A stretch of DNA of 64,000 nucleotides. Origin: CAZKGE01 sp964636405. Lineage in GTDB: Bacteria; Bacillota; Clostridia; Christensenellales; CAG-138. Of this stretch, positions 33,139-41,942 are shown piece after piece. Made by a program: the position numbers and the translations under genes. The stretch is from contig CAZWSI010000005.1 of assembly GCA_964636405.1 (NCBI GenBank), positions 35,112-99,111 on the forward strand, read 5' to 3'. The notes below the pieces were generated by a model. The model had not been told where the DNA came from. It searched no databases and was given only the letters and a program-made list of their open reading frames with translations. How positions within the stretch are numbered: the first letter of the stretch is position 1; the number at the start of each line of letters is the position of its first letter.

Positions 33139-35319
33139 CTATTTACTGATGCGGTGCACGTCGCGCACGCATTTTATTTTCCGAATATTCTTCATAATCA
33201 CGTTGAGCTGCTCGGCGTTGGTCACGGCGAAGGTCATCTCAACCAGGTATTGCTCCTCGTGCCCGGGCCTGCCGTTGATGCTCTGAATGTTGATATTCAG
33301 GCTGGAAAGCAGCGCGGAAATATCCGTAATGGTCCCCGGGCGGTTATCCGCGTGCACCAGCACGGAGGCGTTAAACGAGCTGCGCGCGCTCACAGCCCAT
33401 TCCACGGGAATGACGCGGTCGCGGTCGTTTGTCAGGTTGGCCGCGTTTGTGCAGTCGGCCCTGTGAACCGAAACGCCCCGCCCGCGCGTGATGTAGCCGA
33501 TAATCGCGTCGCCCGGCAGCGGATTGCAGCAGTTGCCGAAACGCACCGCCATGCCCGGATCGCCGCGCACGATAATGCCGTTGACCGGCACCTGATCGTG
33601 CGCAGTACGCGGACTCTCATCGGTGTCCTGCGCCGCGAGCTTCTGGGCGATGGCCTCCTGCTTTTCGTCCTTGCGGCGCAAATCCATGAGCTTGTGCACC
33701 ACCTGCCCCGCCGACACGCCGCCAAAGCCCACGGTGGAATACAGATCGTCCACAGAATTGAGATTGAAGCGCTTGAGCACTTCGGTCACGTATTCCTGCT
33801 TCATCAGCAGCGGCAGGCTTTGCCCCTGCCTTTTCGCGTTATCCTCGAGCATTTCCTTGCCACGCTGAATGTTCTCCTCGCGGTTTTCCCGTTTAAACCA
33901 CTGGCGTATCTTGTTGCGCGCGGACTGGGTCTTTACGATATTGAGCCAATCGCGGCTGGGGCCGACCTGACTGTTGGAGGTGATGATCTCCACCACGTCG
34001 TTGGTTTTCAGCTTGTAATCGAGCCGCACGAGCGTGCCGTTCACCTTGGCGTGCTGCGTGTGATTGCCGATGTTGGTATGGATGCGGTAGGCGAAGTCGA
34101 GCGGCGTGGAGCCAATGGGCAGATCGATAATCTCGCCCTGCGGCGTGAGCACAAATACGTATTCGCCCAGAAAATCCTTGAGAATATTATCGACGAATTC
34201 ACGGCTGTCCTCGGTCGTTTCCTTGGCCTCCACGACCTGGCGGAGCCAGCTTGTTTTGCGGTCGAAAATGCTCTGGACGGTACGGCCCTCCTTGTACATC
34301 CAGTGGGCCGCGATGCCATATTCCGCCGTGCGGTGCATCTCCTGCGTGCGAATCTGCACCTCGAAGGGAATGCCGTTTTCCGCAAGCAGCGTGGTGTGGA
34401 GCGAACGGTACATATTGGGCTTGGGGGTGGCGATATAGTCCTTAAAGCGCCCGGGCAGCGGCTTCCAGCCCGCGTGGATCACGCCGAGCGCCGCGTAACA
34501 ATCATTGATCGAATCCACGATCACGCGGATGGCGACAAGATCGTAAATCTCGTTCATGCTGCAATTCAGACGCTGCATCTTGCTGTACACGCTGTAGAGA
34601 TGCTTGGGGCGGCCGCTGATCACGGCCGTGATGCCCGCGTCCTTCAATTGCTTTTCGATACGCTCCATCGCATCGTCAAGCAGCGCCGTGCGGTCGGATT
34701 GCTGCCGCTCGAACTGCTGCTTGATGTTATCGTATTCGGCGGGCATGAGATAGCGAAAGGAAAGATCCTCCAGCTCGCCCTTGACCGCGCCCATGCCGAA
34801 GCGGTGCGCAAGCGGCGCATAAACCTCCAGCACCTCCTTGGCCTTGCGCGCACGCTTGCCGGGATTGCAATAGGCGATGGTGCGCATATTGTGCAGGCGG
34901 TCAGCCAGCTTGATGATAACGACGCGTACGTCCGCTGCGATTGCCAAAAACAGCTTGCGCAGGTTTTCGGACTGCTCCTGTTTTTTGGTAATGTAGGTCT
35001 GCTTGCCGGAAATGGTCAGCTTGGTCACGCCGTCCACCAGCATGGCGACCTCGCCGCCGAACTGAGACTCGATATCCGCGATGGTTACGCCCGGGCAATC
35101 CTCCACCGCGTCGTGCAAAAGCGCGGCGGTCACGCTCTCCGCGTCCATGCCCATGTCCATGACAATCTGCGCCACCGCGACGGGATGGATAATATACGGC
35201 TCGCCGGATTCGCGAAGCTGGCCCCGGTGGGCGTTGGTTGCGAAAACGAGGGCACGCTCAAAAAGCACCGTCTGTTCCGGCGTGTATCGCTCAGAAAACG
35301 TTTGCAGCAGCGGATGCAT
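33139..35319 (-). CDS. relA: Bifunctional (p)ppGpp synthetase/hydrolase
   Basis: Long RelA/SpoT homologue, 726 residues. The N-terminal hydrolase keeps the HD signature (LLHDAVEDCPG, near residue 69), and the synthetase domain has GRFKDYIATPKPNMYRSLHTT near 290. TGS (VLTPQGEIIDLPIGSTPLDFAYRIH), a zinc-finger/helical region and a C-terminal ACT domain follow. It makes and breaks the stringent-response alarmone. It sits in the recJ-apt-relA-dtd order known from Bacillus, separated from apt by a terminator-like hairpin. Confidence 0.97.
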   Translation of the reverse strand: MHPLLQTFSERYTPEQTVLFERALVFATNAHRGQLRESGEPYIIHPVAVAQIVMDMGMDAESVTAALLHDAVEDCPGVTIADIESQFGGEVAMLVDGVTKLTISGKQTYITKKQEQSENLRKLFLAIAADVRVVIIKLADRLHNMRTIAYCNPGKRARKAKEVLEVYAPLAHRFGMGAVKGELEDLSFRYLMPAEYDNIKQQFERQQSDRTALLDDAMERIEKQLKDAGITAVISGRPKHLYSVYSKMQRLNCSMNEIYDLVAIRVIVDSINDCYAALGVIHAGWKPLPGRFKDYIATPKPNMYRSLHTTLLAENGIPFEVQIRTQEMHRTAEYGIAAHWMYKEGRTVQSIFDRKTSWLRQVVEAKETTEDSREFVDNILKDFLGEYVFVLTPQGEIIDLPIGSTPLDFAYRIHTNIGNHTQHAKVNGTLVRLDYKLKTNDVVEIITSNSQVGPSRDWLNIVKTQSARNKIRQWFKRENREENIQRGKEMLEDNAKRQGQSLPLLMKQEYVTEVLKRFNLNSVDDLYSTVGFGGVSAGQVVHKLMDLRRKDEKQEAIAQKLAAQDTDESPRTAHDQVPVNGIIVRGDPGMAVRFGNCCNPLPGDAIIGYITRGRGVSVHRADCTNAANLTNDRDRVIPVEWAVSARSSFNASVLVHADNRPGTITDISALLSSLNINIQSINGRPGHEEQYLVEMTFAVTNAEQLNVIMKNIRKIKCVRDVHRISK

Positions 35320-35344
35320 AGGACAGCCCCCTTCCGTAACATTG

Positions 35345-35373
35345 AAAAAGGAACAACGCGGTCGCTGTTCCTT
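35345..35373 (-). terminator. Terminator or attenuator between apt and relA
   Basis: Read leftward, AAGGAACA and TGTTCCTT form an eight-pair stem with a ten-base loop, ending in TTTTT. I found no promoter between it and relA, so partial readthrough may set relA level. Confidence 0.7.
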
Positions 35374-35383
35374 TCCTTACAAA

Positions 35384-35899
35384 TCAGAACCGCATGACCG
35401 ACGCAACGTCATAGCCCTCGAGCGGCTTGCGACCGTCAAACTCGGACGCGAGCTCGATGGCAAAGCGCACCGCCACAACCTCGCCGCCCGCCTGCTCGAC
35501 CAGCTTGACGGTGGCCAGCGCTGTGCCGCCCGTTGCCAGCAGATCGTCCACAATGACCACCTTTTGGCCCGGCTTGATTGCGTCCTCATGAATTTCCAGC
35601 ACATCCGTGCCGTACTCGAGGCCGTATTCATAGCGCATGGTCTTGCAGGGAAGCTTGCCGGGCTTGCGCGCCACGACAAAGCCCGCCTTCAGCGCGTAAG
35701 CAAGCGCCGAGCCGATAACAAAGCCGCGTGCCTCCGGGCCCACGACCAGATCGACCTGTTTGCCGCCGAGCGAGGCTTTGATTTCGTCGATTAAAGCGCA
35801 ATAGCCCTCCTTATCCTTCAAAAGCGTCGTGATATCACGGAAAAGAACGCCCTTAACGGGGAAATCGGGTATGTTGCGGATTTTCGAGGTCAGATCCAT
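35384..35899 (-). CDS. apt: Adenine phosphoribosyltransferase, independently initiated inside the recJ frame
   Basis: The 171-residue product from the internal ATG has the full length of a normal Apt. It converts adenine and PRPP to AMP. The PRPP-binding loop is VVIVDDLLATGGTALA; the N-terminal PDFPVKGVLFRDITTLL and the VGPEARGF flexible region are intact. AGGAGG at 35908-35913 lies eight bases before the ATG, so free Apt is very likely made in addition to the RecJ-Apt fusion. Confidence 0.92.
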   Translation of the reverse strand: MDLTSKIRNIPDFPVKGVLFRDITTLLKDKEGYCALIDEIKASLGGKQVDLVVGPEARGFVIGSALAYALKAGFVVARKPGKLPCKTMRYEYGLEYGTDVLEIHEDAIKPGQKVVIVDDLLATGGTALATVKLVEQAGGEVVAVRFAIELASEFDGRKPLEGYDVASVMRF

Positions 35900-38038
35900 T
35901 TTTGTTTCCTCCTGTTGTTCCAAGCTTCCATCAAAATTTTCCAGACCGGCTCCCAGCCGATAAAGCACACTGTTTTCCAGCGGCGTGCGCCGCGCCTCCC
36001 GCACAGGGCAAACGCGCCCCGTTTGTGCGTCGAAGCGGAAAAAGCCCAGCTCCATAAACGCGAGCAGCGCAAGCCGCTGCTCAAAGGAGAGAAGGCAACG
36101 CGCCTCCCTTTCCGGCAGGCCGCCATCGGCGCAAAGCGCGGTCAGCGCCTTAAACAGCGCGCGCATGCGCCCGTTTTCCCAACGCAGTGCGCGAATACGC
36201 GCGCGCGCCTCCCGTTCCAAAGCAGAATACCGCATTTCATCACAGCATGCCTTTTGATTATACAGGATATCGTGCCAAAATGCATCTATGAATTTTTCAG
36301 CGGCATAAAGGCGCGCACGCGCAGCGCAATAGAACAGCTCCGCGCTCTCCGCGCCGCGGAAGCGATTCACGGAGGGCGAAGCGACCAGATCGAAGGCTTG
36401 GCCCGTTTCCCAAGCGCCGCAAAGCCGTCCCGCGCCGAACGCAACCGCGCGCAAGTCCGCCTCCCCCTGCCGCACGAGCGCGGAAAGGTGCTTCCCTTCC
36501 TTGCCCATACGCTTTACGGATGAAAAGCGCACGTCCTCGATGAGGTAGCACGGGCGCTCGTTCCCCTCGCCAAAGGGCGCGAGCAGCATGAGCTCCTTTT
36601 CGGCGGCAAGCGTAAGCTCGGAAAGCGGCACGACCGCCTCATAGTATACGGTTGGCTGAAGCGCCTCCGGGGGCAGGGCCGCCTTCGCCAGCGAAAGAAA
36701 GGCCTCCGAAAAGGCGGCGAGGTTTTCGGAAGGCATGGTAATGCCCGCCGCTCCGGCATGCCCGCCAAAGCGCGTAAAGAAGCGGCTGCATGCCGCCAGC
36801 GCCGCCGCCAGATCGAGCGCGGGCACGCTGCGGCAGGAGCCGGTCAGCTCGTCTCCCGCGCCGCAAAACAGCAGAGCGGGGCGGGAATACCGCTCGGTAA
36901 GGCGTGAGGCCACGATGCCGATCACACCCGGGTTCCAATCCAGCCCGCAGAGAATGAGCGCGGGGAGCGTGGCAAGCGGAAGCTGCGCAAGCCGCGCCTC
37001 CGCATCGGCCAATATGCCGGCTTCGACGCGACGGCGCTCCTGATTGTCCGCGTCGAGCGCGGCGGCAAGCGCCATGCAGCTTTGTTCGTCCACCGCGGTC
37101 AGCAGCTCGACCGCGCGGCCCGCGTCGCCCATGCGGCCCGCCGCGTTGAGTCTGGGCGCGAGCGCATAGGCGAGCGTCGTTTCGGTGGGCGCTTCTTTTT
37201 CAGCCCCGGCGACGCGCAGCAAGGCCGCAAGACCGGGGCAGCGCATGATCAGCGGCAGGCCCTGCGCGACCAGCACGCGGTTTTGGCCGGTGAGCGGAAC
37301 AACGTCCGCAACCGTGGCAACGGCGGCCAGCGCAAGCGCGCGCTCCCCCGCCTCCCCGCCAGTAAGCGCCCGCGCGAGCAGATATGCCACGCCCGCGCCG
37401 CAAAAGGGCGTATCGTCAGCTTCGCAGCCGGCTTCCGCATTGCGGCCGGTTTCGCCTGCTCCTTCTGCCGGCAGGCCCGGCGCGCCCGGGCAAACGACCG
37501 CCGCGCACGCGGGCAGCGTTTCCTTGGCGCGATGGTGATCGGTTACAATCACTTCCATGCCAAGCGACGCTGCATGGGCGATTTCATCGTGCGCGGAAAT
37601 GCCGTTGTCCACCGTAACGATGAGGCGGACGCCTTCCGCGCGCAGCGTGTCCAGGCCGTTTACGCTCAGGCCGTAGCCCTCCGCGTGCCGGGAGGGCAGA
37701 TAATAGCATACGTTTGCGGAAAGCGCCCGCAGACAGGACAAAAGCAGCGCCGTGGCGCACACGCCGTCCGCGTCGTAATCGCCGTATACGCAGATGCGTT
37801 CGCCGCCGCTGATGGCGGCGCGGATGCGCGCAACGGCGTTCTTCATGCCGAAAAGCAGATACGGATCGGGCAGGCTCTGCGCTTGCGGGTGCAGAAACGC
37901 CGCGATCTCGTCCTTTTCCGTCACGCCCCTAAAAATGAGCGCGCGCGCAAGCTGCGGCGTTACGCCGTTTTCCTTGCATACGCGGTCAAGCAGGGCGGCG
38001 TCGCAAATAACGCTCTCTTTTAAGGAGAGCCTGCTCAT
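35384..38038 (-). CDS. recJ: RecJ exonuclease fused in frame to adenine phosphoribosyltransferase
   Basis: One uninterrupted frame of 884 residues. Residues 1 to about 712 are single-strand-specific exonuclease RecJ: DHH motifs YGDYDADGVCATALLL, VTVDNGISAHDE and VTDHHRAKE, the DHHA1 motif FGGHAGAAGITM, an OB domain, and the Firmicute C-terminal extension. The frame then passes without a stop through EQQEETK into a complete Apt. In Bacillus recJ and apt are adjacent separate genes. Here the recJ stop codon is missing, yet a strong Shine-Dalgarno and ATG for apt remain inside the frame. The ATG at 38038 overlaps the stop of the upstream gene (ATGA). Confidence 0.88.
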   Translation of the reverse strand: MSRLSLKESVICDAALLDRVCKENGVTPQLARALIFRGVTEKDEIAAFLHPQAQSLPDPYLLFGMKNAVARIRAAISGGERICVYGDYDADGVCATALLLSCLRALSANVCYYLPSRHAEGYGLSVNGLDTLRAEGVRLIVTVDNGISAHDEIAHAASLGMEVIVTDHHRAKETLPACAAVVCPGAPGLPAEGAGETGRNAEAGCEADDTPFCGAGVAYLLARALTGGEAGERALALAAVATVADVVPLTGQNRVLVAQGLPLIMRCPGLAALLRVAGAEKEAPTETTLAYALAPRLNAAGRMGDAGRAVELLTAVDEQSCMALAAALDADNQERRRVEAGILADAEARLAQLPLATLPALILCGLDWNPGVIGIVASRLTERYSRPALLFCGAGDELTGSCRSVPALDLAAALAACSRFFTRFGGHAGAAGITMPSENLAAFSEAFLSLAKAALPPEALQPTVYYEAVVPLSELTLAAEKELMLLAPFGEGNERPCYLIEDVRFSSVKRMGKEGKHLSALVRQGEADLRAVAFGAGRLCGAWETGQAFDLVASPSVNRFRGAESAELFYCAARARLYAAEKFIDAFWHDILYNQKACCDEMRYSALEREARARIRALRWENGRMRALFKALTALCADGGLPEREARCLLSFEQRLALLAFMELGFFRFDAQTGRVCPVREARRTPLENSVLYRLGAGLENFDGSLEQQEETKMDLTSKIRNIPDFPVKGVLFRDITTLLKDKEGYCALIDEIKASLGGKQVDLVVGPEARGFVIGSALAYALKAGFVVARKPGKLPCKTMRYEYGLEYGTDVLEIHEDAIKPGQKVVIVDDLLATGGTALATVKLVEQAGGEVVAVRFAIELASEFDGRKPLEGYDVASVMRF

Positions 38039-39360
38039 TGGCCTTCCCGAATATGAATTCCAAGCGCGCATTCCGTGCGCATGCGCATGAGCGCGCAGCT
38101 CATTTCATGCGGGTGCATGATGCTGCCGCCATACAAAAAGGCGTTTGCCGCACAGCCGCCGCTGCAAAAATACTTGGCCCAGCAGCGTGCGCAGCTTTCC
38201 TTGGTTTCCACATTGCACGCGGCAAAGCGCGCTTGCTTTTCCTCGTCGAGCACGCCGGAAAACACGTCGCCAAGCTTCCATTCGGGAAGCCCGACAAATT
38301 GGTGGCAGGGGTAGATATCCCCGTCCGGCGTAACGGCGGCGTATTCCGCGCCCGCGCCGCAGCCCGTAAGGCGCTTGCGCAGGCAGGGGCCGTGCTCGAG
38401 ATCAATCATAAAATGAAAGAAATGGAACCACGTTCCGTCCTTGCGCGCGCGCAGATAATGCTTTGACAGTGTTTCATATTCCTCGCGAACGCGCGGCAGA
38501 TCGGCCCCCGTGATGGCGAGCGGGTCATCTTCCGCCAGCACGACCGGCTCAAGCGAGAGCTGCGTAAAGCCCTCGGAAACGAGCGCTTTCACATCCTCGG
38601 TAAAATCGAGGTTGTTTTTCGTGAACGTGCCGCGAATATAGTATTCCTTCCCGCCCCGGGCCGCGATCAGCTTCTTCGCCTTTTCCAGAATGATATCGTA
38701 GGAACCCTTGCCGTTTACGGTAGGGCGAAGCGCGTCGTGCACCTCCCGACGGCCGTCGATACTGATGACCACGTTGTCCATTTCGCGGTTGATCCACGCG
38801 ATGCTTTCGTCCGTCAGCGCCACGCAGTTGGTCGTCATGGTAAAGCTGATGTGCTTGCCGAACGCCTTTTCGCGCGCTCGGCCATAGGCCACGATTTCCT
38901 TGCAGAGCGGGAAATTCAGCAGCGGCTCGCCGCCGAAAAGATCGACCTCAAGGTGCTTGCGTTTGCCGCTGTGCGTGAGCAGAAAATCGATGGCGCGGCG
39001 CGCCACGTCCGCGTCCATGAGCATGCGGGCCCCGTGGAAATCACCCGTGGAGGCAAAGCAATATTTGCAGCGCAGATTGCAATCGTGCGCCACGTGCAGG
39101 CAGAGCGATTTAATCACCGCGCCGCCCGGAACAAACGGCGCGCAGCGCTTGGGCGTATCGAACGCGCCCTGTGCGCGGAGCTCCTCCAATTCGGCCAGAA
39201 TATCCAGAGTCAGCGCTCTGTCGAGTCCCTGCGCGAGCGGATCCTCCCCGCGCTCGATGGCGGAAGCGACGAGAAAGGTATCCTCGTCAACGAGCGAAAG
39301 CGCGCCGCTCTCCACGTCGAGCAGGATTCGGTCGTCCAAAAAACGGAATGCGTGTATCAC
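38035..39360 (-). CDS. SCIFF peptide maturase (radical SAM/SPASM)
   Basis: Radical-SAM peptide-modifying enzyme of 441 residues that installs thioether links in the SCIFF precursor. The core motif is CNLRCKYCFASTG near residue 95, followed by DLFGGEPLLNF. A cysteine-rich SPASM/auxiliary cluster region lies in the last 100 residues (CHQFVG, CNVETKESCARCWAKYFCSGGC). The start is a GTG at 39360, seven bases after GGGGGAAC; the longer frame to 39411 would run through the hairpin at 39374-39400. The precursor gene is immediately upstream, the diagnostic arrangement for this system in Clostridia. Confidence 0.94.
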   Translation of the reverse strand: MIHAFRFLDDRILLDVESGALSLVDEDTFLVASAIERGEDPLAQGLDRALTLDILAELEELRAQGAFDTPKRCAPFVPGGAVIKSLCLHVAHDCNLRCKYCFASTGDFHGARMLMDADVARRAIDFLLTHSGKRKHLEVDLFGGEPLLNFPLCKEIVAYGRAREKAFGKHISFTMTTNCVALTDESIAWINREMDNVVISIDGRREVHDALRPTVNGKGSYDIILEKAKKLIAARGGKEYYIRGTFTKNNLDFTEDVKALVSEGFTQLSLEPVVLAEDDPLAITGADLPRVREEYETLSKHYLRARKDGTWFHFFHFMIDLEHGPCLRKRLTGCGAGAEYAAVTPDGDIYPCHQFVGLPEWKLGDVFSGVLDEEKQARFAACNVETKESCARCWAKYFCSGGCAANAFLYGGSIMHPHEMSCALMRMRTECALGIHIREGQ

Positions 39361-39373
39361 AAAAGTTCCCCCA

Positions 39374-39400
39374 CAAACAAAGAAAGGCCGCCGGGCCTTT
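39374..39400 (-). terminator. Terminator/attenuator between SCIFF precursor and maturase
   Basis: Read leftward, AAAGGCC and GGCCTTT form a seven-pair stem with loop CGGC, followed by CTTTGTTTG. It should let the peptide be made in excess over its maturase. Confidence 0.7.
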
Positions 39401-39420
39401 CCCTGTTTCATAATATTTCG

Positions 39421-39564
39421 TTATTTGCCTTCCTTGGCGCACTTCTGATTGCCGACGGTGCAGGATGTTTTGCAGGCCGACTGGCAGCTTGCCTGGCACT
39501 CGCCGCACGCGGTGTTTTCGCCCGCACGGATGCAGGGCTTCTGAACGATTTGAATATGCTTCAT
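39421..39564 (-). CDS. SCIFF family ribosomally made peptide precursor
   Basis: A 47-residue peptide (six cysteines in forty-five residues family). The C-terminal core CQASCQSACKTSCTVGNQ is the family hallmark. Seven cysteines in all are present (positions 11, 20, 23, 27, 31, 35, 42), one more than the name implies, with an extra early cysteine at 11 in a divergent leader. The ATG at 39564 follows AAGGAGG. It has its own promoter and lies between ackA and its maturase. SCIFF is nearly universal in Clostridia; its function is not known. Confidence 0.95.
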   Translation of the reverse strand: MKHIQIVQKPCIRAGENTACGECQASCQSACKTSCTVGNQKCAKEGK

Positions 39565-39594
39565 AACGGATTGCCTCCTTTTTATTTCTGTTCC

Positions 39595-39623
39595 AGTATA
39601 CACGCTTCGCGCTTACAGCGCAA
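39595..39623 (-). promoter_or_regulatory. Promoter for the SCIFF precursor
   Basis: TTGCGC and TATACT are 17 bases apart on the leftward strand. The -35 lies across the end of ackA, so the peptide can be transcribed independently of pta-ackA. Confidence 0.65.
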
Positions 39624-40824
39624 GGGCGGCGGTATCGCGCGCGATGGTCATTTCCTCGTCGGTGGGGATCACGTATACCTTCACGCGGCTGCCGGGCTTG
39701 GTGAGCTCCACCTCCTGCCCGCGCGGGCAGGCTTCGTTATAGTCAAAGTCCACGTCGAGGCCAAGGTAATCCATGTTTTCGAGCACAAGCTTGCGTACAC
39801 GGCGGTCGTTTTCGCCCACGCCTGCTGTGAATACGATCGCGTCCACGCCGTTGAGCGCGGCGGCATAGGAGCCGATATACTGCTTGACCTTGTAGCAGAA
39901 CATCTGAACGGCCAGCTCGGCGCGCTCGTTGCCCTCGCGGGAGGCCGCGTCGAGATCGCGAAAATCGCTCGACACGCCGGAAATGCCCAGCATGCCGCTC
40001 TTCTTGTTCATGTAGGTATCCATTTCCCTGGGGGTCATGCCGGTATGCTCCATGAGGAAGGGCATGATGGCCGGATCAATGGAGCCGCAGCGCGTGCCCA
40101 TGGGAAGCCCTTCAAGCGGGGTCAGGCCCATGGAGGTATCGACGCAGCGCCCGCCCTTGACGGCGGATACGCTCGAGCCGTTGCCCAGATGGCAGGTAAT
40201 GACGCGCGTCTCATCCTTGGGAATGCCAAGCGCGGCGAGCTTTTCAACGGCGCGGCCCGCCACATAACGGTGTGAGGTTCCGTGGAAGCCGTAGCGGCGA
40301 ACCTTATACTCGGTATACGCCTCGTATGGCAGAGCGTACATAAAGGCCTTTGGCTCCATGGCCTGTCCCCAAGCGGTATCGAACACCGCAACCATGGGCA
40401 CGTTTTCCATCACCTCCATGCAACCGCGAATGCCCATGAGGTTAGCGGGATTGTGCAGCGGGCCCAGCGGGATGCACGCCTCGATTGCCGTGAGCACCGC
40501 GTCGTTAATGAGCACCGGCTCGGAATACTTTTCCCCGCCGTGCAGCACGCGGTGTCCGACAGCCGCGATGGACTTCATGTCGGGAATGACGCCCAGTTGC
40601 GGATCAACCAGCGCCTCCAGCACAAGACGGATGGCGTCCGCGTGATCCTTCATGGCGCTTTCCTTTTTGTGCTCCGTTCCGCCAGCGGGCTTATAGCTGA
40701 TAAAGGAGCCTTCGATGCCGATGCGCTCGCAAATGCCCTGGGCGATCACCTTGCTCTCGTCGATATCGATGAGCTGATACTTCAGCGACGAGCTGCCCGC
40801 GTTGATAACCAGTATGTAAGTCAT
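39613..40824 (-). CDS. ackA: Acetate kinase
   Basis: ASKHA-fold kinase, 403 residues, converting acetyl phosphate and ADP to acetate and ATP, the energy-yielding end of anaerobic acetogenesis. Motifs: INAGSSSLKYQLID at the N-terminus, GHRVLHGGEKY, FHGTSHRYVAG, CHLGNGSSVSAVKGG and FTAGVGEND. It starts after AAGGAGAAAGCACCT, 20 bases after pta. Confidence 0.97.
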   Translation of the reverse strand: MTYILVINAGSSSLKYQLIDIDESKVIAQGICERIGIEGSFISYKPAGGTEHKKESAMKDHADAIRLVLEALVDPQLGVIPDMKSIAAVGHRVLHGGEKYSEPVLINDAVLTAIEACIPLGPLHNPANLMGIRGCMEVMENVPMVAVFDTAWGQAMEPKAFMYALPYEAYTEYKVRRYGFHGTSHRYVAGRAVEKLAALGIPKDETRVITCHLGNGSSVSAVKGGRCVDTSMGLTPLEGLPMGTRCGSIDPAIMPFLMEHTGMTPREMDTYMNKKSGMLGISGVSSDFRDLDAASREGNERAELAVQMFCYKVKQYIGSYAAALNGVDAIVFTAGVGENDRRVRKLVLENMDYLGLDVDFDYNEACPRGQEVELTKPGSRVKVYVIPTDEEMTIARDTAALAL

Positions 40825-40843
40825 AGGTGCTTTCTCCTTGCTG

Positions 40844-41845
40844 TTATGCCAAGTTTTGCGCCTGCACGGCGGTGATGGCCACGACCGATACGATATCGTC
40901 CACGGAGCAGCCGCGCGACAAATCGTTTACCGGGTACTTAAAGCCCTGACAAATGGGGCCGACCGCGTCCGCGCCGGCAAGGCGCTGCACGAGCTTATAG
41001 CCAATGTTGCCCGCTTGCAGATCGGGGAACACAAGCACGTTTGCCTTGCCCGCCACGCTGCTTCCGGGTGCCTTGAGAAGGCCGACCTTTTCAACCAGCG
41101 CCGCGTCCGCCTGCAATTCGCCGTCTGCGCAGAGGTCGGGAGCCTGCTCGCGCACAAGGCGCGCGGCCTCGGCCACCTTATCGACCAGCTCGTGCTTGGC
41201 GCTGCCCTTGGTGGAAAAGGACAATAGCGCGACGCGCGGCTCCAAGCCGCAGAGCGCCTTGCCCGTCGCGGCAGAGGAAATGGCGATGGCCGCAAGCTGC
41301 TCGAAGGTGGGGTTGGGATTGACCGCGCAATCGGCGAAGATGAGCGTGCCGTTGTCGCCGTAGCGCTGATCGGGAACCTCCATGATAAAGCAGCTCGACA
41401 CGACCGAAATGCCCTTGGCCATTTTGATAATCTGCAAGCCGGGGCGGAGCGTATCGCCCGTGGTGCAAAGCGCGCCGGCCACCATGCCGTCGGCCTTGCG
41501 CTCGCGCACCATCATGGCCGCGAAAAACAGAGGATTCTTCATTGTGGCGGCCGCCTTTTCGGGGGTTACGCCCTTCTCCTTGCGAAGCTCGTAAAAGAGC
41601 TCCGTATACCGTGCAAGCTCCGGCGAGGTCGCGGGATCGACGATCTCCACGCCGGAAAGATCCGCGTTCAGGCGGGCCGCCGTCGCCTTGATCTCGGATT
41701 CGTCGCCGAGAAGGGTTACGTCAGCAATGCCTTCGCGGGCAATGATCGCCGCCGCCTGCACCGTGCGCTCCTCGCTCCCCTCGGGAAGAAGCACCCGCTT
41801 TTTGTTCGCTTTTGCTTTTTGCTTAATGGAATCCATCAAAGACAT
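40844..41845 (-). CDS. pta: Phosphate acetyltransferase
   Basis: Short-form Pta of 333 residues, acetyl-CoA plus phosphate to acetyl phosphate. The N-terminus KQKAKANKKRVLLPEGSEERT and the active-site region VFPDLQAGNIGYKLVQRLAGADAVGP are characteristic. The ATG at 41845 has GGGAGG upstream. It is co-directional with ackA and divergent from tmcAL across 97 bases. Confidence 0.97.
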   Translation of the reverse strand: MSLMDSIKQKAKANKKRVLLPEGSEERTVQAAAIIAREGIADVTLLGDESEIKATAARLNADLSGVEIVDPATSPELARYTELFYELRKEKGVTPEKAAATMKNPLFFAAMMVRERKADGMVAGALCTTGDTLRPGLQIIKMAKGISVVSSCFIMEVPDQRYGDNGTLIFADCAVNPNPTFEQLAAIAISSAATGKALCGLEPRVALLSFSTKGSAKHELVDKVAEAARLVREQAPDLCADGELQADAALVEKVGLLKAPGSSVAGKANVLVFPDLQAGNIGYKLVQRLAGADAVGPICQGFKYPVNDLSRGCSVDDIVSVVAITAVQAQNLA

Positions 41846-41942
41846 GGCTATATTTGCCTCCCGTAAATTTTCATGGGGATTATACCACATCCGAGCGGAA
41901 AATGGTATACTGAATTACGGAAAGGGAGGACGCGCGGGGGCA

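Noticed and set aside
33154..35397. 747-residue open frame on the + strand opposite relA
   Set aside because: It is an exact shadow of relA in GC-rich DNA, low-complexity and rich in His/Arg/Ala/Val, without family resemblance or ribosome site.
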